From contig JANSYI010000039.1 of the NCBI GenBank assembly GCA_024742475.1, positions 1 to 64,000 on the forward strand: a DNA stretch of 64,000 nucleotides, in the 5' to 3' direction. A program made the translations under genes and the position numbers. Source of the stretch: a bacterium. GTDB taxonomy: Bacteria; Myxococcota_A; Polyangia; Nannocystales; Nannocystaceae. Shown in pieces: positions 7,249 through 16,455 of the stretch. The notes beneath the pieces are model-generated. The model was not told the origin of the DNA and ran no database searches. It worked only from the letters and a program-made list of their open reading frames with translations. Position 1 is the first letter of the stretch, and every line of letters starts with the position of its first letter.

Positions 7249-8172
7249 CTACATGGCGCCCAGCGTGGTCGCGAGGCCGGCGAGCGCGTCCGGCTTCACC
7301 GACCAGCTGGCCGTGACGCTGTTGCCCTCGCCACCGAACTCGAGCGTGTCGAGCAGGTCGGCAGGCAACCCCGCGCCGGGCAGCTCCGGCTTCGCCATAC
7401 CCACGAGCGCGGGGACTGCGGTACGGAACTGCTCGGCGTCGGACTCGGCGGTGAACCCAAACGAGGCGTCGAGCGTCACGCCGTCGCCGAGGCCGATCTT
7501 CATCAGCACGGTCTCGAGCGTGGCGCTCCCGGGCACGTCCGAGAACTCGGCTCGCTCCATGGAGCCGATGCTCGCGGCCATCCAGACGTCGGTGTCCGAA
7601 CCGGCCTCCTTCATCATGGTGGCCATCGGCCCGTCGGTGTTGCGCTTCTCGGCGTTCTCGATCGCCGCCAGCACTTCGTCGTCCCAGGGCGCATCGGCGA
7701 TGACGATTGCGTTCTTGTTGAGGATGATCAGGTGCCCACCGCCTTCTTGAGGCGTGATGCGGACGTCCCCCTTGGTCTCGAACATGATGATGCCGCTGCT
7801 CTCGCCGGTGGCCTTGCCGATCTCCCTCTCGATGCAACGGACGACGCTCTCCTCGCCCAGGCCAGGGCTCTCGATGACGGCCATGTACGTCTCGCTGGTG
7901 AAGCTGCCCGCGACCAGGGCCTCGAGATGTTCGAGGTCGACCTCGCAGTTTTCGAACCCGTCGAAGAGTGCCTTGGTCTCTGGGTCCTCGGCCATCGAGC
8001 TGGCGAGCGTGCCCCCCAGCGGCGACTTGCCCAGCGCATCGAGCTCGAAGCCGACGACCAGGCTCGCGTCCTTGGGCACCAAGGCCGATGCCTCGATGTC
8101 GACGCCCTTGGCGGTCTTGCAGGCGGGGACGGCGGCCAGGAGCGTGACGGCGAGGAAGGCGGTGCGCGACAT
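7249..8172 (-). CDS. Predicted lipoprotein, unknown function
   Basis: The 307-residue protein starts with a short signal peptide ending in AVPAC, a plausible lipobox with Cys18. The mature part opens with AKGVDIEASALVPKDASLVVGF-like wording (a beta strand after VPKDA), a pattern seen in DUF3352-like or other secreted substrate-binding-like proteins in which a VP-A-D segment precedes the first strand. Two more Cys residues (CEVDLEHL, RCIEREIG) could form a disulphide. There is no enzyme motif. It probably sits in the outer membrane or periplasm. Confidence 0.65.
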   Translation of the reverse strand: MSRTAFLAVTLLAAVPACKTAKGVDIEASALVPKDASLVVGFELDALGKSPLGGTLASSMAEDPETKALFDGFENCEVDLEHLEALVAGSFTSETYMAVIESPGLGEESVVRCIEREIGKATGESSGIIMFETKGDVRITPQEGGGHLIILNKNAIVIADAPWDDEVLAAIENAEKRNTDGPMATMMKEAGSDTDVWMAASIGSMERAEFSDVPGSATLETVLMKIGLGDGVTLDASFGFTAESDAEQFRTAVPALVGMAKPELPGAGLPADLLDTLEFGGEGNSVTASWSVKPDALAGLATTLGAM

Positions 8173-8224
8173 GAGAGCGCCACCGTAGAGCAGCGCCGCG
8201 CGGCAATCCAGCCTGACGTCGGGC

Positions 8225-9019
8225 TCAGGCCGATTTGCGCTCGGTCGGGTCTTCGACGTCGAGCGTCTCGGGGAACTCTCCCCGCTCGATGCAGGCCACC
8301 AAGAACGCCCGCACGCGCTTGGTGAGCTGGCCGACGTCCTCGTTGGCGACGTCGGCGGTGTCGAACTGCGGGCCCACGAACACGTCGACCTGCTGGAACG
8401 GGCGCATCATCCACCCCATGTTCTTGTTGTTCACCCCGTAGAGACCTTTGACGGCGATCGGTACGAACGGCATGCCCGCGTTGCAGGCCATGCGGAACAC
8501 GCCGAGGCGGAACTGCCCGACGTCCCCGGTCATGGTGCGGTGGCCCTCGGGAAACGTCAGCACCGACATGCCGATCTCCTTGCGATGCTTTGCGGCGGCG
8601 CTGATGTCTTGAATCAGCGTCTCGCGCTTCGTCTTGTCGACCGGGATGCCCTTGGACAGGCTCATCAACCAGCCGTACACGGGGATCTTGAACTGCCAAG
8701 CGTTCATCAACCCCGAGAACGCGTGCGGGATGACCTTGGCGGCCACCATGCCGTCGAGCAGGTTGATGTGGTTTTGGCCGAACACGCTGCGTACTTCGGG
8801 CTTGAAGTCCGGGTGGTAGTGCACGCGCAGGCGGATGTTGGCGCAGGGGAGAACGGCGGTGAAGAACGGCGCGGTAACCCAGCCGTGCACCTTCTGGTAC
8901 GGGAAACGAAGCACGAGCAGAAGAATCGTGACCATGGCGCCGACGCCCATGACGGTGAACGCCAGCGTCCACACCCAGACGCTGTAGACCACCTGCCCGA
9001 GCTTGCTCAGCAGCTTCAT
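8225..9019 (-). CDS. 1-acylglycerol-3-phosphate O-acyltransferase (PlsC family)
   Basis: The 264-residue protein carries the acyltransferase block pattern: a catalytic H(X)4D motif in GQNHINLLDG (about residues 91-100) and the substrate-binding FPEGHRT motif (about 170). One long hydrophobic segment (residues 10-36) anchors it in the inner membrane. PlsC enzymes add the second acyl chain to lysophosphatidate in phospholipid synthesis; paralogues acylate other lysolipids. FPEGHR instead of the usual FPEGTR is a mild variation. The ATG at 9019 begins just before the membrane segment; the open frame continues far upstream but its wording is not protein-like. Confidence 0.85.
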   Translation of the reverse strand: MKLLSKLGQVVYSVWVWTLAFTVMGVGAMVTILLLVLRFPYQKVHGWVTAPFFTAVLPCANIRLRVHYHPDFKPEVRSVFGQNHINLLDGMVAAKVIPHAFSGLMNAWQFKIPVYGWLMSLSKGIPVDKTKRETLIQDISAAAKHRKEIGMSVLTFPEGHRTMTGDVGQFRLGVFRMACNAGMPFVPIAVKGLYGVNNKNMGWMMRPFQQVDVFVGPQFDTADVANEDVGQLTKRVRAFLVACIERGEFPETLDVEDPTERKSA

Positions 9020-9232
9020 CCGCCGGACTGTAGGCCATCGCGATGCGGGGACGTCGCACGCGCCCTGACGACCCCGCAACACCCTAGATTCGCGCCCCTT
9101 TTTCAATTTTGACACTCTGTGCAGTCGAAGTGCGGCGCCGCGGTCGGTGAGCGAATCGCAAAGCCGGGCGCGCCCGGGAAAACGCAGCGTACGGCGTCGA
9201 CTCGATGGGCCCACCGGTGCGTCGGAGTCGGC

Positions 9233-10354
9233 ATGACGAAGGTACACGGCGCAGTTTGTCTCGGCGTCGTGCTGGCACTGGCCGGTTGCGACGCTCCGAC
9301 TCCTCCCCAAGACCCCACGGCAAACGCGCCGGGCATCATCGTGCCCGATGCGCCGCGCGTCGACGACGACCCGGACTTGGGTTGGAACGACGACCTGCCC
9401 GAAGACCACGCGCCCAACTGCGGCGAGCAGTCGGTCACGTTCGACTTCGCGACGCCCGAAGTCATGCTCGTGTTGGACAAGTCGGGCTCGATGGTCACCA
9501 ACACGTGGGACCACGACCGAGACGGCGCAACGCCGGAGGTCACCCGCTGGGCATCGCTTCGACAAGTCGTCGAGAACGTCACCACCGGATTCGACACGAG
9601 GATGAACCTGGGCGCGGTGCTCTTTCCCGCGATCGATGCGCCCAACCAGAGCAACGCGCTCGCCTGCCTCATGGGCGATGGCCCCGACGCCAGCGTCGCC
9701 GCGATGGGCGGTGAGGCGGTCCTCGCGGCGCTGCCTTCCGCGGATGCGACCGACATCTTCGGCGGAACCCCGGCCACGGCCGGTGTCCGCATGGCGGCCG
9801 ATCATCTCCGAAGCATCCGGGACGAGAACCCCCAGGCGATCGTCCTCATCACCGACGGCGCGGCAAACTGCGCGGAGTCGGCCTCGGGCACGGGGCTGTT
9901 CCTCCAGTACGACGATGCGTTGCCCCTCGCCGCGGCCTCAGCGTACGCCGAAGGTGTCCCGGTCTACGTCGTGGGCATCGACATCGAAGACGAGGTCCTC
10001 GACCTTCCCGTCGCCAACCCGTGGGAGCGGTTGAGCGAAGTCGCCGACTACGGCGGCGTTCCCCGCGAGGGTGGCGTCCCGTTCTACGACGTCTTCGACG
10101 AGGTCGAGCTCGACGCCGCGTTGGACTCGATCGCCCAAGAGGTCAGCTGCTCGGTGTCGGTGCCCGAGCATTTCGAGGGCGACCGCCTCTCGCTGAGCAT
10201 CGACGGCCAATCCGTCCCCGAGGTCGGAAGCTGTGACGATGGAGAAGGATGGACGCAGGAGCCGGGCGCCGTTCGGTTGTGCGCAGACACCTGCCTCCTC
10301 GCCCAGGGCGGCACGACCGTCGAAGCGACCCTCTCCTGCGTCCCCGAGCCGTAA
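9233..10354 (+). CDS. VWA-domain lipoprotein
   Basis: A 373-residue protein with a signal peptide ending in the lipobox LALAGC, an acidic Pro-rich spacer, and a von Willebrand A domain (about residues 70-300). The metal-ion-dependent adhesion site is intact in its first element, DKSGSM (about residue 82), with a TP/T element in GGTPATAG and an aspartate in LITDGAAN. Several Cys residues (CGEQ, CLMGDG, NCAES, and four near the C-terminus) suggest disulphides. Such proteins are surface adhesins or ligand-binding modules in myxobacteria. The ATG at 9233 is set by the signal peptide. The ECF sigma gene begins 20 bases downstream. Confidence 0.85.
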   Translation: MTKVHGAVCLGVVLALAGCDAPTPPQDPTANAPGIIVPDAPRVDDDPDLGWNDDLPEDHAPNCGEQSVTFDFATPEVMLVLDKSGSMVTNTWDHDRDGATPEVTRWASLRQVVENVTTGFDTRMNLGAVLFPAIDAPNQSNALACLMGDGPDASVAAMGGEAVLAALPSADATDIFGGTPATAGVRMAADHLRSIRDENPQAIVLITDGAANCAESASGTGLFLQYDDALPLAAASAYAEGVPVYVVGIDIEDEVLDLPVANPWERLSEVADYGGVPREGGVPFYDVFDEVELDAALDSIAQEVSCSVSVPEHFEGDRLSLSIDGQSVPEVGSCDDGEGWTQEPGAVRLCADTCLLAQGGTTVEATLSCVPEP

Positions 10355-10374
10355 GTCTGCTACCGTGCTCAGCG

Positions 10375-10992
10375 GTGCCGGATGATGCTGAGCTTCTGGA
10401 GAAGTGGCGCGCTGGCGACCGAAAAGCGGGCGAGACGCTCTTCGACCGACACTTCGACGCCGTCGCTCGCTTCTTTCGCAACAAGGTCGACCACGGCATC
10501 GACGACCTCATTCAGCGCACGTTCCTCGCCTGCGTGGAGTCCCGCGACCGGTTTCGTGGGGACTCCAGCTTTCGCACGTACATCTTTGCGGTCGCCCACA
10601 ACGTGCTGGGCAAGCACTACCGAAGCAAGCGCCGCCACGGCGACAAGATCGACTTCGGCATCACGTCCGTCCACGACATCGCGCCGTCGCCGAGCATGAT
10701 CGTGGCCAAGCACCGGGAGCAGCGGCTCCTACTCCAGGCGCTGCGCCGCATCCCGCTCGACCTGCAAGTCGTGCTCGAGCTCTACTACTGGGAGCGGCTG
10801 CCCGCCAATCAGGTCGCGCAGGTCGTCGGCGTGCCCGAGGGCACGGCCCGCACTCGGATTCGCCGCGCGAAACAGCTCCTCGAGCAGGAGATGGCAAAGA
10901 TCGCGGCCAGCCCCGAGGATCTCAGCAGCACGCTGGTCAACCTCGAGGAGTGGGCGGCGGACCTGCGCGAGCACATGCTCGACGACAAGTAG
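10375..10992 (+). CDS. ECF-type RNA polymerase sigma factor
   Basis: The 205-residue protein has region 2 (FRNKVDHGIDDLIQRTFLAC, then SFRTYIFAVAHNVL) and region 4 (LQALRRIPLDLQVVLELYYWE, then a helix-turn-helix with GVPEGTARTRIRRAK). There is no anti-sigma gene next to it. The C-terminus carries a short extra helix (LVNLEEWAADLREHM). The sigma factor at 22707-23336 is a close paralogue with the same extra helix. ECF groups without anti-sigma partners in myxobacteria and planctomycetes are often controlled by Ser/Thr kinases, which fits this neighbourhood. The GTG at 10375 is the best start; longer frames run into the VWA gene. Confidence 0.88.
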   Translation: MPDDAELLEKWRAGDRKAGETLFDRHFDAVARFFRNKVDHGIDDLIQRTFLACVESRDRFRGDSSFRTYIFAVAHNVLGKHYRSKRRHGDKIDFGITSVHDIAPSPSMIVAKHREQRLLLQALRRIPLDLQVVLELYYWERLPANQVAQVVGVPEGTARTRIRRAKQLLEQEMAKIAASPEDLSSTLVNLEEWAADLREHMLDDK

Positions 10993-10995
10993 GCC

Positions 10996-12003
10996 TCACT
11001 CCGTGCGCTCGAGCGCCACGTCGACATCCATCGTCAACGCCTGGGTCTGCGACTGTCCGAGCATGTCGACGGTCATCTGCATGTCGACGCTGATGGTCAT
11101 CGCAGAGCGGGTCGGCGTGAGCTGGTCGAGCTGGAGCTCCAGCGTTCCTTGGCCGCTGCCGTCGTAGCGCTCGATGGTGCCCGTCACGCCCGGCATTCCC
11201 GGCGGCGAGAACGTCGGCTCGACGACCTTCTGCGTGAGCCCGACCTTCAGCTTCACCGCGTCGCCCTCGCGCGCGGTGATCTCGTAGGTCGCGGTCTGCT
11301 CGATCTTCATGCCGCCTTGCTCGATGTTGGAGACGGCCTTCCATCGACCTCCAACACCCACCGGCTCCTCGGGTAGCGGGACCTGAAGCTTGCCGAAGCT
11401 CTCCTGCATCTGGTTCATCGTCTGTTGAAGCGGCGCCGGGAGCCCTTGAGGCGCGTCGATGGTGCCGCCGAGCAGGGCACCGCGCTCGTCGAGCACGATG
11501 CTGGACTCGAAGCTCTCGAACCCGCTCAGCGTCGCCTCGAGGTTCTCGACCAGCGCCTTGGGGGTGGACGGAGTCGCCTCCACGGTCATCGACTCGAAGT
11601 TGACGGTGGCCCTGATGCTGCCCTCGGAGACCGTGTCGACCTCGCTGCGCATCGTCGTGACGATGGGGGGCATCGCAACCCTGGGCGTGTCCGGGCCCAT
11701 CTGCATGCTCATCGTCATCGTCATCGTCATCGCCTCGGCGGCGCCGGCCGTGGGCGAGAGCCGAAGGCGCTGCGGATCGGTGCCCGCTTCGAGCAGGGTG
11801 ATCGTCGGCGGCTCGGCGGAGGCGATGTCGAGACGCTTGGTGTTCTCGGCCGGTCCGCTCTCGGCCTTCGCCTTCGCGTCTTTGGCCGCATCCTTCGACT
11901 CTGCCGGCGCGGAGGGAGCGGGTTGGGCATCCTCGCCCGCCGAGGACGTACAGGCGACGCAGAGGAGCCAGGGAAGCACCACGGAGCGGAGTCGGGCGGG
12001 CAT
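10996..12003 (-). CDS. Predicted lipoprotein of DUF6263-like type
   Basis: The 335-residue protein has a signal peptide ending in LLCVAC, an Ala/Lys/Glu-rich spacer (about 20-55), and a beta-rich body. The body contains IEQGGMKIEQTATYEI and GSGQGTLELQLDQLTPT, with alternating hydrophobic strands, like secreted proteins that measure or bind hydrophobic ligands. A striking Met/Thr run (MTMTMTMSMQM, about residues 92-102) interrupts the first strand region. No catalytic residues can be pointed out. Assignment to the DUF6263-like group is from memory of the pattern and is tentative. It ends tail to tail with the sigma gene, three bases apart. Confidence 0.65.
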   Translation of the reverse strand: MPARLRSVVLPWLLCVACTSSAGEDAQPAPSAPAESKDAAKDAKAKAESGPAENTKRLDIASAEPPTITLLEAGTDPQRLRLSPTAGAAEAMTMTMTMSMQMGPDTPRVAMPPIVTTMRSEVDTVSEGSIRATVNFESMTVEATPSTPKALVENLEATLSGFESFESSIVLDERGALLGGTIDAPQGLPAPLQQTMNQMQESFGKLQVPLPEEPVGVGGRWKAVSNIEQGGMKIEQTATYEITAREGDAVKLKVGLTQKVVEPTFSPPGMPGVTGTIERYDGSGQGTLELQLDQLTPTRSAMTISVDMQMTVDMLGQSQTQALTMDVDVALERTE

Positions 12004-12113
12004 GGCCTGTGGGGAGTACCACGTCGCACGCGCTGCCCGCGTGGCCGAAGAAGTGGCCCGGATTGCAACCTGGAGACCTGCTCGTACCGCCGTATGGAGA
12101 GTGTGTGCGGTGC

Positions 12114-12680
12114 ATGCTCAGCGTCTTGGCGTGCCTCTGCGTGGGGTGCCTGATCGACAATCCCGCCTACGATCCCGCGCAGACGGCAGGCTCTGGAGAT
12201 CCGCTGGGCACGAGCTCCGACACGTCGGGTCTCGCCGCCGACACCACGTCGAACGGAGCGACGAGCCGTGACGGCGCGAGCGGCACCTCGTCGCCCCGGA
12301 CCGACGACTCGACCACGTCTTCGGGTCCCCAGGTCACCAGCGCCGCCGCGACCAACTCCACGGACGACGCTACGACGAGCAGCGGTGCCGAACTCTCGGA
12401 GAGCTCCTCCGGCGTGATGGGAGGCCTTCAGCCGGAGGACCTCGGACAGTCGTGCGACGGCGACCAGACGTGCGCCGCGCTCGACATCGGCGCCGAATGC
12501 TGCAGCGTGCCCCAGTGCGAAGACAGGTGCATGGTCCCGTGTACCACCGAAGATACCTGCCCGTTCGCGGGCATGCATTGCGATTACGGCTTCTGCCTGT
12601 TCCCGTGCGATGGCCACGCCGACTGTGCCCCGTGGCCAGGCGCGCTCTGCCTCGGTGGGCTCTTCTGCGGCTCCGACTGA
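12114..12680 (+). CDS. Cys-rich lipoprotein with Ser/Thr linker
   Basis: This 188-residue protein starts at ATG 12114 and has the short signal peptide MLSVLACLCVGC with lipidated Cys12. Residues 13-105 are a Ser/Thr/Asp/Gly linker. The last 80 residues hold about fourteen Cys in a compact domain (CCSVPQCEDRCMVPC, then CPFAGMHCDYGFCLFPC). The pattern is common among extracellular proteins of Nannocystaceae-type myxobacteria and resembles small disulphide-knot domains. Function unknown; it is presumably surface exposed. Confidence 0.75.
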   Translation: MLSVLACLCVGCLIDNPAYDPAQTAGSGDPLGTSSDTSGLAADTTSNGATSRDGASGTSSPRTDDSTTSSGPQVTSAAATNSTDDATTSSGAELSESSSGVMGGLQPEDLGQSCDGDQTCAALDIGAECCSVPQCEDRCMVPCTTEDTCPFAGMHCDYGFCLFPCDGHADCAPWPGALCLGGLFCGSD

Positions 12681-12702
12681 GATTCGGCTATCGTCCCGCC
12701 CC

Positions 12703-13419
12703 GTGGAGCTGATCCGCATCTCTCGAAGACTCTCGGACGCGTGCGACGCCCTCTCGTTCGGCGCCCCCGTCACGCACGTCTACAACCCTCTCGACTACGC
12801 CCGCGAGTCGGTGGAGCAGTACATCCACAAGTACGGAAAGAAGCGCGGCCGCGTCGTCTTCTTGGGCATGAACCCCGGGCCGTGGGGCATGGCGCAGACC
12901 GGCGTGCCGTTTGGCGAGGTGTCGTTCGTGCGCGACTGGATGAAACTCGACGCGAAGGTTCGCAAGCCGAAGCACGAGCACCCCAAGCGCCCGATCGAGG
13001 GGCTCGCGTGCCACCGCAGCGAGGTCAGCGGGGCGCGGCTTTGGGGTTGGGCGAAGGAGCGCTTCGGCCCGGCGCGCAGCTTCTTCGCGCGGTTCTTCGT
13101 GCTCAACTACTGCCCCCTGTCCTTCATGGAAGAGGGCGGGCGCAACGTGACGCCCGACAAGCTGCCCAAGGCCGAGCGCGATCCGTTGTTCGAGGTCTGT
13201 GACCGCGCCCTCGTCGACACGATCGCGGCCTTGTCGCCCTCGATGATCGTCGGCGTCGGTGCGTTCGCACGCAAGCGCGCCGAGAAGGTCGTTGGGGATC
13301 GCGGCATCGAGATTGGGCAGATGCTGCACCCGAGCCCGGCCAGCCCCAAGGCCAACCGCGGCTGGGCGCCCGCGGCCGAGGCCGACCTCCGCGGCCTCGG
13401 AATCGAGCTGCCCCAGTGA
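12703..13419 (+). CDS. SMUG1-type single-strand-selective uracil-DNA glycosylase
   Basis: The 238-residue protein carries both diagnostic motifs of SMUG1 in the uracil-DNA glycosylase superfamily. The first is GMNPGPWGMAQTGVPFG (about residues 55-72), where Asn holds the uracil and activates water. The second is HPSPASP (about residue 208), the minor-groove wedge. Such enzymes remove uracil and oxidised pyrimidines such as hydroxymethyluracil from DNA at the start of base-excision repair. SMUG1 is best known from animals; bacterial versions occur in a few lineages. The start GTG (12703) follows the lipoprotein stop by 22 bases. The stop overlaps the next gene by GTGA. Confidence 0.9.
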   Translation: MELIRISRRLSDACDALSFGAPVTHVYNPLDYARESVEQYIHKYGKKRGRVVFLGMNPGPWGMAQTGVPFGEVSFVRDWMKLDAKVRKPKHEHPKRPIEGLACHRSEVSGARLWGWAKERFGPARSFFARFFVLNYCPLSFMEEGGRNVTPDKLPKAERDPLFEVCDRALVDTIAALSPSMIVGVGAFARKRAEKVVGDRGIEIGQMLHPSPASPKANRGWAPAAEADLRGLGIELPQ

Positions 13420-13859
13420 GCGTCGACGTCGTCTCCGAGATCGAGATCGAAGCGTCCGTCCGCGAGGTCTCGATGTATGCCGCCGATCCCGACAACGCTC
13501 CCAACTGGTACGCGAGGATCGAGTCAATCGAGTGGCTGACACCACCGCCGGTCGAGCTCGGTTCGAAGATGCGCTTCGTCGCGCACTTTCTCGGACGCCG
13601 GCTCGAGTACACGTACGAAGTGGTCGAGTACAAAGCGGGTCGCCGCCTGGTCATGCGCACGGCTGAAGGGCCGTTTCCGATGGAGACGACATACGTGTGG
13701 GAGAAGCTGCCCGGCGATCGCACACGCATGACACTTCGCAACCGCGGCGAACCGAGCGGCTTCTCGAAGCTGATGGCGCCGCTGATGAGGGGCGCGATGA
13801 AGAAAGCCAACGAGGCGGACCTACGGGCCCTCAAGGCGCTGTTCGAAGGGTCTCCCTGA
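13416..13859 (+). CDS. SRPBCC (START-like) family protein
   Basis: A 147-residue single-domain protein with the helix-grip pattern of the SRPBCC/polyketide-cyclase superfamily: an N-terminal strand (EIEIEASVREV), the PDNAPNWYARIESIEW turn and strand, a middle sheet with EYTYEVVEYKAGRRLVMRT, and a long C-terminal helix (KKANEADLRALKALFE). These folds bind hydrophobic ligands in a deep cavity. The ligand is unknown. Its GTG start lies within the stop of the glycosylase gene (4-base overlap), so the two are co-translated, although no functional link is obvious. Confidence 0.8.
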   Translation: MSVDVVSEIEIEASVREVSMYAADPDNAPNWYARIESIEWLTPPPVELGSKMRFVAHFLGRRLEYTYEVVEYKAGRRLVMRTAEGPFPMETTYVWEKLPGDRTRMTLRNRGEPSGFSKLMAPLMRGAMKKANEADLRALKALFEGSP

Positions 13860-13990
13860 TGGTTTGCGAACACGCGCGACAACCGCTGCATCGCGCGCCG
13901 CAACGAGGCCAGAGCCCGGTTTCGTGATACGAAGGTGCGTCGGGCGAACGGGTGGCATATGGGGCCGCGGGCGTCCGGGAGGATATCGTC

Positions 13991-16384
13991 ATGCGCATCG
14001 AAGTACTTCCCCTCCTCGTGGCCGCTCTTGCAGTGACGGGCTGCCAGGATTCCGGCAGCTCCGCTTCCATGTCCCCTGGGGACACAGACGATGCGTCTTC
14101 GTCCGACACTTCGGCCTCGAGCGCCGACGCCTCGACGACGAGCGCCGAAGACACGACGGCTGGCGATGACTCGACCGGCGGGGATGACGGCACGGCCGAG
14201 TTCGACGTCAGAGAGAGCGTCGAGCAGCTGCACATCACCAAAGCCGCCCCAGGGCTCAGCCTGACGGTGTTCGACAGCGACGGCGCAGAGGTGCAGACCG
14301 GCACGACCGACGACCTGGGCAGCCTGATCTTCCGCCTGATCGAGCCGGGCGAGGGCTACGTCGTCCGCGAGACCGACGACCCCGACGTCTACACGCGAGA
14401 GCTCACCGTGATGTCGGTCGAGGGCAGCCTGCCCGCCCCGTCGTTCTACAGCGACCAGGTGCTCGAGCCTGGCTACGGCTACATCGAGACGCGAGACGGC
14501 ACTCGGCTGTCGATCTTCGTCTCGCTGCCGGGGCCGCCAGAGGATGGCCCCTACCCGACCCTGGTGAACTACTCGGGGTACTCCCCCTCGAGGCCGGGCG
14601 CGCCGCTCGACCTTGGAGACATCCCCGTGGAGGGCCTGTGCGGAGACTACCCGGTGCTTTGCGACGCACCCGACCACCCCAGCGGCCTCATCGGCGGCAT
14701 CCTCGGCTACGCGACCGTCGGCGTGAACATGCGCGGCACCGGCTGCTCGGGCGGCGCCTACGACTTCTTCGAGACGCTGCAGAACCTCGACGGCTACGAC
14801 GCAATCGAGGCCATCGCGGCGCAGCCTTGGGTTCAAGGCAACAAGGTCGCGATGGCGGGCCTGTCCTACCCGGGCATCTCGCAGGCCTTCGTCGCCTCCG
14901 AGCGCCCGCCCAGCCTCGCGGCAATCACCCCGCTCTCGGTCATCGCGGATGCGCAGTCGATCCTCGTCCCAGGCGGCATCCTCAACGACGGGTTCGCGAT
15001 CGAGTGGGCAGATCGAGTGCTCTCCCGCGCCGCCCCCTACGGTCAAGGGTGGGAGCAGGACGTCGTCGACGGTGGTGACCCCTACTGCGCCGACAACCAG
15101 CTGCTGCACGGCCAGGCGGTCGACATCATTGCCAAGGCCTACGAAAACCCGTTCTACGAGCCGGAGGTGGCCGACCCGCTCAACTTGAACCTGCGCTCGC
15201 CCAACATCGAGGTGCCGGTGTTCCTGACCGGGCAATGGCAAGACGAGCAGACCGGACCCGGCTTCGCGTCGATCCTCGACAAGTTCACGGGCTCGCCCAC
15301 GGTCCGCATGACGGTGCTCAACGGCGTCCACCCCGACGGCTACGCACCCCAGACGCTGGCGGAGTGGAACAACTTCCTGAGCTTCTACGTGAAAGAGGAG
15401 ATCCCGACGATCGACCCCGAGCTTCGCGTCCTTGCGCCGCTGATGTTCGAAGCGCTGCTCGGCGCGCAAATCGAGTTTCCGCCCGATCGCTTCGCCGAGT
15501 ACGACAGCTTCGAGGAGGCCAAAGCCGCGTATGAAGCCGAACAGGACCTCCGTGTGATCTTCGAGAGTGGTGCATCGCCCGACACCGATCTTGGCGCCCC
15601 CCAGGGCACCTTCGATGCGACCTTCGACCAATGGCCACCCGCCGACACGCAGGCGCTGCGGCTGTACTTCCAGGCCGACGGGAGCCTCGCGACCACCCCA
15701 CCTGCGGACGAAGACGCCGCGTCCATGTTCGAACACGACCCCGACGAAGGGCAGCGCAGCACGCTCGCGCCCGGCTCGGGCGAGTGGGATCTACTGCCCG
15801 AGTACGACTGGCCGCTCCCAGCGACCGGGCGCGGCATGGTCTTCGATAGCGATCCGTTCACCGAAGATACGGTGATGGTCGGTCACGGCAGCGTCGACCT
15901 GTGGATCCAGTCCACCGCCGATGACGCCGATATCGAGGTCACGATCAGCGAGCTTCGAGCGGATGGCCAGGAGATGTACGTGCAGAGCGGCTGGCAGCGC
16001 GCGAGTCTGCGAGAGCTCTCCGACGAGGCCACCGAGCTGCGACCCGTCAAGACGTTCCTCGAAGCCGACGCGGCCCCGCTTCCCGAAGGCGAGTGGACGC
16101 TCGTGCGCGTCGAGCTGATGGCGTTCGGTCACGTGTTCCGTGAGGGCTCTGCCCTCCGGCTCATCATCGACACACCCGGAGCGAGCCGCACCGGGTGGAA
16201 GTTCGCGCTGCAGGACCTGCCCGCCGGCACCACCCACTCCGTCGCGCACTCGGCAATGAACGCGTCGTCGATCGTGCTCCCGGTCATTCCGGGCCTCGAG
16301 GTCCCGACCGACCTCCCCCCGTGCCCCTCGCTGCGCGGCCAGCCGTGTCGGGCAATCGAGCCGTTCGTGAACACGGCACAGTAG
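13991..16384 (+). CDS. CocE/NonD-type (X-Pro dipeptidyl-peptidase S15) secreted hydrolase
   Basis: A 797-residue lipoprotein (signal peptide ending AAVTGC-like, LAVTGC) with a Ser/Thr/Asp linker to about residue 75. It has a beta-rich segment, an alpha/beta-hydrolase core (about 170-510) and a jelly-roll C-terminal domain (about 540-790) typical of the CocE/NonD family. The nucleophile is Ser292 in AGLSYPGIS. Candidate Asp and His are in GQWQDEQTG and NGVHPDG. Family members cleave X-Pro peptides, esters such as cocaine, or glutaryl-cephalosporins; the substrate here is open. Compared with cytoplasmic relatives it carries an extra N-terminal secretion linker, so it probably acts on extracellular material. 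The ATG at 13991 is set by the lipobox. Confidence 0.88.
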   Translation: MRIEVLPLLVAALAVTGCQDSGSSASMSPGDTDDASSSDTSASSADASTTSAEDTTAGDDSTGGDDGTAEFDVRESVEQLHITKAAPGLSLTVFDSDGAEVQTGTTDDLGSLIFRLIEPGEGYVVRETDDPDVYTRELTVMSVEGSLPAPSFYSDQVLEPGYGYIETRDGTRLSIFVSLPGPPEDGPYPTLVNYSGYSPSRPGAPLDLGDIPVEGLCGDYPVLCDAPDHPSGLIGGILGYATVGVNMRGTGCSGGAYDFFETLQNLDGYDAIEAIAAQPWVQGNKVAMAGLSYPGISQAFVASERPPSLAAITPLSVIADAQSILVPGGILNDGFAIEWADRVLSRAAPYGQGWEQDVVDGGDPYCADNQLLHGQAVDIIAKAYENPFYEPEVADPLNLNLRSPNIEVPVFLTGQWQDEQTGPGFASILDKFTGSPTVRMTVLNGVHPDGYAPQTLAEWNNFLSFYVKEEIPTIDPELRVLAPLMFEALLGAQIEFPPDRFAEYDSFEEAKAAYEAEQDLRVIFESGASPDTDLGAPQGTFDATFDQWPPADTQALRLYFQADGSLATTPPADEDAASMFEHDPDEGQRSTLAPGSGEWDLLPEYDWPLPATGRGMVFDSDPFTEDTVMVGHGSVDLWIQSTADDADIEVTISELRADGQEMYVQSGWQRASLRELSDEATELRPVKTFLEADAAPLPEGEWTLVRVELMAFGHVFREGSALRLIIDTPGASRTGWKFALQDLPAGTTHSVAHSAMNASSIVLPVIPGLEVPTDLPPCPSLRGQPCRAIEPFVNTAQ

Positions 16385-16402
16385 CGAACCCCACCAACGA
16401 CG

Positions 16403-16435
16403 AGAGCCCTCGATCGCCGTGCGACCGAGGGCTCT
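16403..16435. terminator. Bidirectional intrinsic terminator
   Basis: AGAGCCCTCG (16403-16412) pairs perfectly with CGAGGGCTCT (16426-16435) over a 13-base loop and is followed by TTCGT on the plus strand. It sits between the convergent CocE-type hydrolase gene and the copper-storage gene, so it can end transcription from both sides. Confidence 0.75.
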
Positions 16436-16455
16436 TTCGTCGTCGTAGGCTCAGC

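Noticed and set aside
9109-9114. TTGACA box upstream of the VWA lipoprotein gene
   Set aside because: No -10-like box lies at 16-18 bases, so it is not supported as a promoter.
8225-9805. Reading the PlsC gene as a 526-residue protein
   Set aside because: The added N-terminal 262 residues are compositionally odd and overlap the divergent VWA gene. ATG 9019 just before the membrane segment fits the family.
13124-15736. 870-residue minus-strand ORF across the SRPBCC and CocE genes
   Set aside because: Long antisense ORFs are common in very high-GC DNA. The sequence has no domain and the opposite strand encodes clearly recognisable enzymes.
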